Shown: positions 1 to 5,929 of the stretch, in pieces
How positions within the stretch are numbered: the first letter of the stretch is position 1
How the letters are laid out: each line of letters begins with the position of its first letter
Assembly: GCF_000972705.2 (NCBI RefSeq)
Contig: NZ_LATL02000254.1
Span: 1 to 13,415 of the forward strand
Source: Limnoraphis robusta CS-951
GTDB lineage: Bacteria; Cyanobacteriota; Cyanobacteriia; Cyanobacteriales; Microcoleaceae
DNA length: 13,415 nucleotides
Direction: 5' to 3'
The notes under the pieces: model-generated
Database searches by the model: none
Told to the model about the DNA's origin: nothing
Seen by the model: only the letters and a program-made list of their open reading frames with translations
Program-made: the position numbers and the translations under genes

Positions 1-464
1 GTCTGTCGCTGAACGTTAACGGAAGGATTGGGGATGGGTGTCGGTGTTGATCTAGGGCTACCAATCGCTTGCGGTTGGGGAAGTTGTACGGTCCACTCAC
101 TGGGAGAAACACCTCGAAACTGTACCATCTGCGGATCGAGGGTATATCCATCGGCGAGTTCGACGACGATACGAGCGGTTTGATCATCAAACTGACCCAG
201 ACGAATTTCTCGAATGGCTCCCCCAACAGACTGCTTACGAGTCACGTTTCCCAATGTGGTCCCGGGTAAATCGATCACTAAACGAGTTGGGTTGGAGAGT
301 AGAGAAGCCGTAGGTTGTACTCCACCTTGAGTCGTAAAGGAGAGTCGATTCTCGGAAGTCTCAAATCGCCAGAATTGCAGTTGAGCTGCTTCACCTGGAG
401 AGACGAGTAAAAATAGACTGACTAAACTGGGGAATATCCAGCGCAGCAATAGTGTTTTTCCCAT
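1..464 (-). CDS. AMIN-domain N-acetylmuramoyl-L-alanine amidase, N-terminal part (cut by window edge)
   Basis: Read on the minus strand, an ATG at 464 opens a frame that runs off the left edge after about 154 codons. Residues 1-26 form a signal peptide: basic start, hydrophobic stretch LLLRWIFPSLVSLFLLV, then a cleavage-like GEA-A site. Residues about 28-128 look like an AMIN domain, with NPTRLVIDLPG, VGGAIREIRLGQFD and ARIVVELADGYTLDP, as found at the N-terminus of cyanobacterial AmiC-type amidases. A Pro/Thr-rich linker follows. The catalytic Amidase_3 domain would lie outside the window, so the enzymatic part is inferred from family architecture. Such proteins are exported and split septal peptidoglycan. 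An in-frame GTG three codons upstream (473) is an alternative start; a TAA lies upstream of it. It has no evident link to the phosphonate genes. Confidence 0.8.
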   Translation of the reverse strand, partial: MGKTLLLRWIFPSLVSLFLLVSPGEAAQLQFWRFETSENRLSFTTQGGVQPTASLLSNPTRLVIDLPGTTLGNVTRKQSVGGAIREIRLGQFDDQTARIVVELADGYTLDPQMVQFRGVSPSEWTVQLPQPQAIGSPRSTPTPIPNPSVNVQRQ

Positions 465-836
465 GCGTAACACAGTGAGGAAGTCGAGCGAACCTTAAGC
501 TATCGGTACTTAGCCATAGGCTAGAGAATCATAGCACAGATTATGCCCTATGACGGAGGTGTTCTGTTGAGGATAGCCTGGGTGGAAAATAAATCTGTAT
601 CAATTGAATCTCCTGATCCTCTATCGAAATCGTATGCTGAAGGGTAGACTTGTAAGAATAACACAAGTTCCTCAAGATAGATATCTGAACTCGATCAATA
701 TCTGCATTGAGCAATGATTGCTTGACTGTTCGATCAATGATTTGTTTTTACCCTACGGCTAGTTCTAGGGAAAATCAGCAGAGTCGAGCAAATTTTTTTC
801 TAGAGATTGTTGGGTCGATTGTAGAAGGAGGTCAAG
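465..836. other. Intergenic region between divergent genes, no gene seen
   Basis: This 372-base spacer separates the divergent amidase and gamma-glutamylcyclotransferase genes. I find no convincing coding frame or RNA gene. It holds the octamer CGATCAAT twice (about 694 and 731) and a short perfect palindrome, AGCAAT-G-ATTGCT, near 710-722. A TTGACT hexamer at 722-727 resembles a -35 box, but no good -10 lies 16-19 bases after it. Both gene promoters are presumably here. Confidence 0.5.
825..831 (+). promoter_or_regulatory. Strong Shine-Dalgarno deciding a TTG start
   Basis: AAGGAGG at 825-831 stands five bases before TTG at 837. It is close to the full anti-16S complement and supports the non-ATG start of the following gene. 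Confidence 0.75.
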
Positions 837-1451
837 TTGAGTGTCAATCCTAAGCCGAGATTAACAAATCGATTTGAGTTTTGTGGTCAAACAAAACCAC
901 TCCCACCTCAAACCGAAGAGACGTTCTATTATTTTGCTTATGGTTCCTGTATGTGTCCGGTAGACTTACAGCGTACTATGGGAGAATCAACTTATCAATA
1001 TGTGATTGGCCCGGCGATTCTTTCAGGATATCGACTTGGTTTTTATCGGCGATCGCAGCGTCGAAATTGTGGGGCGCTTGATGTGGTTAAAGATTCTAAT
1101 TCTTATGTGGAAGGGGTTCTTTATCAGCTTCCTTGGCGGATGAGTCCTTTACTAGATGAACGCGAAGAAGTTCGTTTTGATATTGATCAAGGAGTTCACG
1201 TTGGGGGCTATCAACCTGAACTGATAGAAGTTGATTGTTCGGGTCAATTATACAGCAATGTTCGCACCTATACGGTGATTCATAAGTTACCGGAAGAACT
1301 CGCTCCAAATGATTGGTATTTTAACGTAGTTCTACGCGGTGCGGTGACTTGTGGACTGACTCCCGAATATTGCTGGAAATTGTTTGAACATATGCACAAA
1401 CTCCAAGAACAGCAATTTAAAATTCAATCTCCTTGGTTACGTTCGGCCTAA
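837..1451 (+). CDS. Gamma-glutamylcyclotransferase-family protein
   Basis: A 204-residue soluble protein with the GGCT (AIG2-like) fold signature. YFAYGSCM at 32-39 matches the YGSN(M) substrate loop, here with Cys for Asn. GYRLGFYRRS, GVLYQLP and LDEREEV (106-112) follow the family order; by alignment to the LDEQEGV motif, E110 is the likely catalytic acid. Enzymes of this fold release 5-oxoproline from gamma-glutamyl peptides or amines, but the exact substrate cannot be read here. Residues 1-28 precede the fold and are Pro/Thr-rich. The start is TTG at 837, backed by AAGGAGG five bases upstream. The gene stands alone on the plus strand and converges on the HAD gene. It contains one HIP1 octamer. 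Confidence 0.8.
   Translation: MSVNPKPRLTNRFEFCGQTKPLPPQTEETFYYFAYGSCMCPVDLQRTMGESTYQYVIGPAILSGYRLGFYRRSQRRNCGALDVVKDSNSYVEGVLYQLPWRMSPLLDEREEVRFDIDQGVHVGGYQPELIEVDCSGQLYSNVRTYTVIHKLPEELAPNDWYFNVVLRGAVTCGLTPEYCWKLFEHMHKLQEQQFKIQSPWLRSA
1049..1056. repeat. HIP1 octamer
   Basis: Exact GCGATCGC, the highly iterated palindrome of many cyanobacterial genomes, inside the gamma-glutamylcyclotransferase gene. Confidence 0.85.
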
Positions 1452-1469
1452 ATTAGCCACTGTAAAAAT

Positions 1470-1499
1470 TGTAGAGATGTTGTATGGAATGTCTCTACA
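1470..1499 (-). terminator. Palindromic repeat acting as likely terminator between convergent genes
   Basis: TGTAGAGA (1470-1477) pairs with TCTCTACA (1492-1499). With two G-T wobbles and two more A-T pairs the stem reaches 12 bp around a 6-base loop (GTATGG). On the minus strand the stem is followed by AATTTTTAC, an imperfect U tract, so it fits termination of the phnM-to-HAD transcript 57 bases after the HAD stop. It also lies 18 bases after the plus-strand gene. The sequence resembles the GTAGAGACGTT-type palindromes scattered in cyanobacterial genomes, so it may be a repeat recruited as a terminator. Confidence 0.55.
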
Positions 1500-1556
1500 T
1501 AACTATTCCAATCTATCAAAAGAAACTGACCCCACATTTTTTTCAACATAGGCTAA

Positions 1557-2231
1557 TTATAAATTGGGGAGTTGCCATTGTTGCGGTTGAAATTCACTTA
1601 AAGAATTAAGAATTTGATCCGCTTCGAGATAGAGTTGTTTATCCATATCAGCCGCCGGAACTGCTACTACAGACATTCCTGCTGCTTTAGCCGCCGTTAC
1701 TCCCGCTAACGCATCTTCAAAGACTAAACAATTTTCGGGTTTTGCGCCTAAACGTTGGGCGGCGATTAAGAAAATATCGGGTGCTGGTTTGCCTTGTTTG
1801 AGTTCGGGATCATCACCTTGAATGACACATTGAAAAATGGAAAACCATTGCTGATAACTTTGGATTTTTGCCGCATAAGGACGACTGCTGGAACTGGTGG
1901 CAATGGCTTGTGGAATGTGATGAGCGGCTAAATGTTGGGTGAGTTCTACTGCACCTTCTAAGGGTGGAACATTTGCATAATATTGATAAATTATAGCATC
2001 TTTTTCGGCTAAATACGCTTCAACTGTTAAGGGAATTTCCAGCATTTCAATAATTAGTTTTGCCGAATCATGGGATTTTCGTCCCCGCAATTTACACATT
2101 AAAGAAGGATCAATAAATTTATCATAGCGACTTGCTAGCATTTGGTTAACTTTCGCATGAAGGGGTTCTGTGTCTAACAGTAAACCATCTAAATCGTAAA
2201 TGAGATGCGTAATTTTTGGAAAGGTTTTCAT
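1557..2231 (-). CDS. HAD-superfamily phosphatase (phosphoglucomutase / pseudouridine-phosphatase-like)
   Basis: A 224-residue HAD hydrolase counted from ATG at 2231; a GTG four codons upstream is possible, but neither start has a good Shine-Dalgarno. Motif I is YDLDGLLLDTEP, giving Asp nucleophile and acid at D13 and D15. A helical cap follows. Motif II is IATSSS, the motif III Lys is in KQGKPAPDIF, and motif IV is LVFEDALAGV. This layout matches the beta-phosphoglucomutase / HDHD1 / GS1-like subfamily of small-molecule phosphatases. It is the last gene of the minus-strand series phnM-2H-HD-HAD, 133 bases after the HD gene, and ends 57 bases before a hairpin. The substrate is unknown. Its position permits a role in handling ribose phosphates from C-P lyase, but this is inference; it could equally be an unrelated housekeeping phosphatase. 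Confidence 0.8.
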   Translation of the reverse strand: MKTFPKITHLIYDLDGLLLDTEPLHAKVNQMLASRYDKFIDPSLMCKLRGRKSHDSAKLIIEMLEIPLTVEAYLAEKDAIIYQYYANVPPLEGAVELTQHLAAHHIPQAIATSSSSRPYAAKIQSYQQWFSIFQCVIQGDDPELKQGKPAPDIFLIAAQRLGAKPENCLVFEDALAGVTAAKAAGMSVVAVPAADMDKQLYLEADQILNSLSEFQPQQWQLPNL

Positions 2232-2364
2232 TGATAAAAGCACTGAGAACTAAAGGGTGATTTGACGGAAATCTGTTGGTTTATCTCTCTTCTCCTTCAA
2301 TCTAGTCAAACCCGGAACATTAGACTAAATTTTAGGAACTTTTACAGAGTTTAGAGCCTTTTCT

Positions 2365-2931
2365 CTATTCTCCCTGATTTGAGGACTTTAGACAAGCCTG
2401 AAGGGTGGGAATGAAGTCTTCTAAACTCGGAGTGGGATAATTTAGGTGTTTGGCTTGATCATCCCAAATTCGCAGTTTAACAGCATCATTAGCGTAGGGA
2501 TGATTAATAAATTTGGTTGCTTCCTCCGGCGACAAAATCCCGCCTTGCAGGTTTAAACTGTGTTGAGAAGCAGGGGATAATGTTAAAAAATACTGAGAAT
2601 TTGCTGCACAAAGATAACGTTTAGCTGCCACATGAAGACGAATGGGTTCGGTGATGGCTGAACTAAATAATAAGCTTAAAAAAGGTAAGGCACAATATTC
2701 ATGGCGATCATCAATTCCTCGGGTTGCAGCATCTTCTCCCCAGTCATGAATGAGATGTCCGAAGTCATGCAATAAACAAGCGGTTATCAGTTCAGGAGAA
2801 GCATCATTTGACTGTGCTAAAGCCGCACATTGTAAGGCGTGTTCGAGTTGGCTAACGGCTTCTTCACCATATTGGGTATTGCCGCGAGTTTGGAGAATTT
2901 CTATAATTTCATTAATGCTCGGTTTCATCAT
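2365..2931 (-). CDS. PhnZ-like HD-domain mixed-valent diiron oxygenase (phosphonate-associated)
   Basis: A 188-residue HD-domain protein close to PhnZ and the phosphonate-operon HD oxygenase family, which cleave C-P bonds of 1-hydroxyphosphonates with O2 at a diiron centre. From memory of PhnZ, all six iron ligands have equivalents: H31 (QLEHALQCA), H55-D56 (LLHDFGH), H77, H100 and D157 (LRIWDD). Substrate-pocket residues also match: Y21, E24, H59, K104 in HVAAKRYL, S122 and R154. LQGG at 128-131 is conserved too. The gene lies 32 bases after the 2H gene in the phnM transcription unit. The partner that hydroxylates the alpha carbon (PhnY or TmpA type, a 2-oxoglutarate dioxygenase) is not in the window. 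Family membership is firm; the substrate (for example 2-amino-1-hydroxyethylphosphonate or a trimethylated analogue) is not known. Confidence 0.85.
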   Translation of the reverse strand: MMKPSINEIIEILQTRGNTQYGEEAVSQLEHALQCAALAQSNDASPELITACLLHDFGHLIHDWGEDAATRGIDDRHEYCALPFLSLLFSSAITEPIRLHVAAKRYLCAANSQYFLTLSPASQHSLNLQGGILSPEEATKFINHPYANDAVKLRIWDDQAKHLNYPTPSLEDFIPTLQACLKSSNQGE

Positions 2932-2963
2932 AAATTGAAATGAATAAATTTAGCTAAATTGAA

Positions 2964-3500
2964 TTACAACAACCAAGATTTTAAACAAGTCCAAGTCCAG
3001 TCGGGATATTTGTGATAAAATCGTAATTCCCATTGTGTTGATGCTTGAGGATCAATGATTTTTTTGGCGAGTTTTTTGAGGGAATCATGGTGTTGGGGTT
3101 GAAAGTTATAGGCAAAACTAACATGAAGCCATTCTTTTAGTCGAATCTTTTCCTCAATGGGTTGACTGTTCATGATTTCGGCAAAGTGAGCAATCAGATG
3201 TTTTAAACCCGATGCTTTTAATTCTAAACCATGCCAGTTTGGTTTGAACATCATCTGGACAATTTTTATGTCTAGAGAGATATCTTGAGATTGATGATAG
3301 GCTTTGTCTAGAGTATTTAAGTAGTGATGAATGGTTGTTTGATCGGCGTTAAAAAAACCTGTTAGGGAACAATGAGGCATATAGTGATGGGCAGTATTTT
3401 CTCCACAGAGTTCTTTACTTTTTTGGAAATAGAGGTTAATTTGTTGACCGAGTTCGCCCACTGGACAAGCATAGATAATAAATTGTTCAGCGTTCATCAT
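2964..3500 (-). CDS. 2H-phosphoesterase-like protein of the phn cluster
   Basis: A 178-residue protein with two H-x-S motifs, H43-C-S45 (MPHCSLTGFF) and H126-V-S128 (WLHVSFAY), 83 residues apart. This is the signature of the 2H phosphoesterase superfamily (2'-5' RNA ligase and cyclic nucleotide phosphodiesterase folds), in which the two His act on 2',3'-cyclic or related phosphates. No signal peptide or membrane segment is seen. ATGATG at 3500 gives the start. It sits 26 bases after phnM and 32 bases before the PhnZ-like gene, so it is almost surely co-transcribed. Other phn operons carry a different 2H-type family (DUF1045). I infer a role on 5-phosphoribosyl 1,2-cyclic phosphate, the C-P lyase product, since phnP is missing here. 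RNA-end processing is an alternative. Confidence 0.7.
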   Translation of the reverse strand: MMNAEQFIIYACPVGELGQQINLYFQKSKELCGENTAHHYMPHCSLTGFFNADQTTIHHYLNTLDKAYHQSQDISLDIKIVQMMFKPNWHGLELKASGLKHLIAHFAEIMNSQPIEEKIRLKEWLHVSFAYNFQPQHHDSLKKLAKKIIDPQASTQWELRFYHKYPDWTWTCLKSWLL

Positions 3501-3526
3501 TTCTTGTTTATTTTGATTTTAAGCTA

Positions 3527-4663
3527 TTATGCAACTCGTTTACCTTTACGAATTACCGAAGTAATTCTGGGAACAACTCCATCATCGTGAACGGTGATTA
3601 AATCCGCTTGTTTCCCCACTTCTAAACTGCCTCTTTCGTGAAACAAATTAATAGCTTTGGCGGGGTTACTCGTAACTAAACGTAGGGCTTCATAAATCGG
3701 TTTTCCGAGCTTGTTCGCAATAATAAAAATAGATTGTAGCAGACTATGAGGCACATAATCAGAGGAGAGAATATCAACGAGATCTTTTTGAATGAGTTCC
3801 ATTGCTGAAATATTACCGGAATGGGAACCGCCTAACACTAAATTAGGCGAACCCATTAACACTTTTAAACCAGATTGATGAGCAGTTTTCGCTGCATCTA
3901 ATGTTGTTGGAAATTCGGCTATTTCAGCGCCATTTTCAACCGCTTCTTGAATATGTTCAACGGTTGCATCGTCGTGAGTTGCTAGAGAAATATTTTTTTC
4001 TTGGGTGAGTTTGGTAATCGATTTTCGGTTTTTATCGGCATATTTCTGTTGCAAATCCCGACGCATTTTGACAAAATTTTCCATCTCTTGGGCTGAAAAT
4101 CCATATTTTCCCATATAATATTCAGTGTATCTTTTCACATCTACAAATTGTCGCTGACCGGGCGTATGATCCATCACAGAAATGAGGGAAAGTAACGGAT
4201 GATCACTATATTCACTGGCTACATCACACACCTGTTCATAGGAGAGTTCACAGCGTAAATGAAGGCGATGATCGGCGGTAAATCTTCCGGCTTTTTGTCC
4301 TTCTAAAATAATATCAATCATCGGCCTAAAATGGCTCATGCGGTTGGAACCGGGTTTAATATCTCCAACTCCAATGGCATCACAAACTGTTGTAATTCCT
4401 GCGCTAATTAAATCGCGATCATGGTAGGTTGCAGCCGCTTCTAACGGCCATTTAACACTCGGTCGAGGAGACATACATTTTTCTAGATTATCAGTATGTA
4501 GCTCAATTAATCCGGGCATTAAATAGTCTCCGTTACCATTTTTGCCAATATTTACGATTCCCGGTTGAATGTCTGCAATTTTGCCATCACGAACGACTAA
4601 AGTTCCTCTTAATTCTTGGTCGGGAAGTTGTAGACGATAATTGGTGTAGACTTGTTCATTCAT
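3527..4663 (-). CDS. phnM: Phosphonate metabolism protein PhnM (triphosphoribosyl-phosphonate diphosphatase)
   Basis: A 378-residue amidohydrolase, the same length as E. coli PhnM. It hydrolyses alpha-D-ribose 1-methylphosphonate 5-triphosphate to the 5-phosphate, releasing pyrophosphate, before C-P cleavage. Visible metal-site features are ELHTDN (H56, D58), H135, MDH (165-166), HDD (230-232) and SSDY (D302). GLIELHTDNLEKCMSPRP and GSPNLVLGGSHSGN are PhnM hallmarks. It is split from phnL by 429 bases that contain the opposite-strand Dabb gene, so it either has its own promoter or is read through that gene's antisense. A TACAAT hexamer on the minus strand at 4729-4724 is a possible -10, with only a weak -35. 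ATG at 4663 has no clear Shine-Dalgarno. A Pho box begins five bases upstream of the ATG. Confidence 0.95.
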   Translation of the reverse strand: MNEQVYTNYRLQLPDQELRGTLVVRDGKIADIQPGIVNIGKNGNGDYLMPGLIELHTDNLEKCMSPRPSVKWPLEAAATYHDRDLISAGITTVCDAIGVGDIKPGSNRMSHFRPMIDIILEGQKAGRFTADHRLHLRCELSYEQVCDVASEYSDHPLLSLISVMDHTPGQRQFVDVKRYTEYYMGKYGFSAQEMENFVKMRRDLQQKYADKNRKSITKLTQEKNISLATHDDATVEHIQEAVENGAEIAEFPTTLDAAKTAHQSGLKVLMGSPNLVLGGSHSGNISAMELIQKDLVDILSSDYVPHSLLQSIFIIANKLGKPIYEALRLVTSNPAKAINLFHERGSLEVGKQADLITVHDDGVVPRITSVIRKGKRVA

Positions 4664-4668
4664 GGTTG

Positions 4669-4698
4669 CTTAATTGTCAGTTAATCTAAACTTAATCG
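4669..4698 (+). promoter_or_regulatory. Pho box (SphR/PhoB-type), three tandem octamers
   Basis: CTTAATTG (4669-4676), GTTAATCT (4680-4687) and CTTAATCG (4691-4698) are separated by TCA and AAA. The TTAA cores repeat at exactly 11 bp. Each octamer matches the cyanobacterial Pho-box repeat PyTTAAPyPy(T/A) at seven of eight positions. The repeats point toward the Dabb gene, 89 bases downstream of the box. The box also lies five bases upstream of the phnM start. Candidate -10 hexamers for the plus strand are TATTGT (4723-4728) and TAAAAT (4743-4748). The match is by eye; the regulator binding is inferred. Confidence 0.65.
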
Positions 4699-4787
4699 AG
4701 ATTTTTGCTCATCAAACCTTCATATTGTAACGAAAATTCTGCTAAAATTCTAAAGGAGTTTCAAAGAATTATCGGGACATTGACTCA

Positions 4788-5081
4788 ATGATTGTACACG
4801 TCGTTTTGTTTAAGTGGAAAGAAGACACGACTCCAGAAGCGATCGCATCGACGATGGAGGGACTAAAAGAATTGAAAGCTAAAATTCCGGGTATTATTGA
4901 CTTATCCTGTGGTGAAAATTTCTCTGAACGTTCTCAGGGGTTTCAGCATGGATTAGTGGTCAAATTCACAGATAAATCTGCTTTAGAAGCTTATACACCG
5001 CATCCCGAACATCAAGCGGTTGTGCAGAATTTAATTAAGCCTATTTTAGCAGATATTCTGGCGGTTGATTATGAAGTTTAA
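4788..5081 (+). CDS. Dabb-family (stress responsive A/B barrel) protein, antisense within the phn operon
   Basis: A 97-residue protein of the Dabb family, a dimeric alpha-beta barrel. It has the N-terminal strand MIVHVVLFKWKEDTTPE, the central SxGFQHGLVVKFTDKSALEAY and the HPEHQAVV motif typical of the family. Members range from plant stress proteins to small enzymes; no reaction can be assigned here. It is the only plus-strand gene among nine phn-related minus-strand genes. Its stop is 11 bases from the phnL stop (convergent) and its start is 124 bases from the phnM start (divergent). The spacer holds a Pho box pointing its way, suggesting phosphate-starvation control. AAAGGAG at 4752-4758 is too far from the ATG to serve as its Shine-Dalgarno. 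The gene contains a HIP1 octamer. Confidence 0.85.
   Translation: MIVHVVLFKWKEDTTPEAIASTMEGLKELKAKIPGIIDLSCGENFSERSQGFQHGLVVKFTDKSALEAYTPHPEHQAVVQNLIKPILADILAVDYEV
4839..4846. repeat. HIP1 octamer
   Basis: Exact GCGATCGC inside the Dabb gene. Confidence 0.85.
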
Positions 5082-5092
5082 TCGGTGAAACA

Positions 5093-5821
5093 TTAATCAC
5101 TAAATGTCAATTCTCGCGTACAAAGCTGATTTTTGACTTCTTCATCGTGAAATATTCCAATTAAAGCACAACCTTTTGCTTGACGTTCTTTTAACAGTTG
5201 AATTACGGCTTGAGAGTTGCTTTCATCTAAAGCAGATGTCGGTTCGTCTAAGAGTAAAATGGGATAATCTACCGATAACGCCCGAGCGATATTCACCCGT
5301 TGTTTTTCTCCTCCTGAAAAAGTAGTCGGAGATAAACTCCAAAGTCGTTCGGGTAAATTCAGGTGAATAAATAGCTGCTGAATTTTTTCATAAGCGGTGT
5401 CTTGATTTTCCCCTAATTCTAACAAAGGTTCAGCCGCAATTTCTAACGCTGGAACCCGAGGAATAACCCGTAAAAATTGACTCACATAACCGATTGTTGT
5501 CTGTCTAATTTCGATGATTTCATGGGGTTCAAGTTGGGTTAAATCGACCCAATTTTTGTTATGTTTGATCCAAATTGAACCGCTATCAACTCGGTAATTT
5601 CCGTAAAGCGATCGCATAAAAGTAGATTTTCCTGATCCCGATTTTCCAGATAAAGCTACTCCTTCTCCTTTGTTAACTTGGAGAGAAACCATCTTTAAAA
5701 CCGATAGCTGTATCCCCCCTTGATTGTGTAAAGTAAAGCCTTTAGAAATGTTCTCCGCTTTTAAGAGAGTAGAATGATCAAAGTTGGAAATAGAATGAAG
5801 TTTTTGTGGTTTTAATTGCAT
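5093..5821 (-). CDS. phnL: Phosphonate C-P lyase ABC-type ATPase PhnL
   Basis: An ABC ATPase very close to E. coli PhnL, part of the C-P lyase assembly and not a transport ATPase. From the ATG at 5821 it has 242 residues: Walker A GKSGSGKS (59-66), SQFLRVIPRVPALE, signature FSGGEKQR (168-175), Walker B ILLLDEP (188-194) and the switch region IGIFHDEEV. PhnL with PhnGHI is implicated in attaching phosphonate to the ribose of ATP or GTP. The E. coli protein begins about where LLKAENISKGFTLH lies here, so even this start leaves about 19 extra residues. Earlier starts exist (ATG 5878, TTG 5899), but their codons fall in a degenerate GTAGGGGCGG inverted repeat, so I prefer 5821. None has a good Shine-Dalgarno. 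The gene carries a HIP1 octamer. Confidence 0.93.
   Translation of the reverse strand: MQLKPQKLHSISNFDHSTLLKAENISKGFTLHNQGGIQLSVLKMVSLQVNKGEGVALSGKSGSGKSTFMRSLYGNYRVDSGSIWIKHNKNWVDLTQLEPHEIIEIRQTTIGYVSQFLRVIPRVPALEIAAEPLLELGENQDTAYEKIQQLFIHLNLPERLWSLSPTTFSGGEKQRVNIARALSVDYPILLLDEPTSALDESNSQAVIQLLKERQAKGCALIGIFHDEEVKNQLCTRELTFSD
5608..5615. repeat. HIP1 octamer
   Basis: Exact GCGATCGC inside phnL. Confidence 0.85.
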
Positions 5822-5861
5822 TTTTAGATGAAATTGCTGAATGTTTGCTATAGGAAATTCT

Positions 5862-5923
5862 GTAGGGGCGGATTCCATATTTATGAATATTTCCGACAAA
5901 CCACCTAAATAAACTCGCCCCCT
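5862..5923. repeat. Degenerate inverted repeat of the GTAGGGGCGGGTT family, phnK-phnL junction
   Basis: The left arm GTAGGGGCGGATT (5862-5874) faces a right arm AACTCGCCCCCTG (5912-5924), whose reverse complement is CAGGGGGCGAGTT. The arms flank about 37 AT-rich bases. It looks like a decayed copy of the small inverted-repeat element seen more clearly at 6735-6795. It overlaps the possible upstream starts of phnL. Confidence 0.5.
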
Positions 5924-5929
5924 GAATTG

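Noticed and set aside
69..269. 66-codon plus-strand frame over the amidase gene
   Set aside because: Opposite-strand shadow of the clear AMIN-domain coding sequence; no family resemblance.
722..754. Promoter for the gamma-glutamylcyclotransferase gene (TTGACT with TACCCT)
   Set aside because: The spacing of 21 bases is too long and the -10 is poor.
1557..2231. HAD protein as phosphonoacetaldehyde hydrolase (PhnX)
   Set aside because: The motif I context LDGLLLDTEP and the GKPAPDIF/FEDALAGV pattern fit beta-phosphoglucomutase-like phosphatases; the PhnX-type cap lysine context is not seen.
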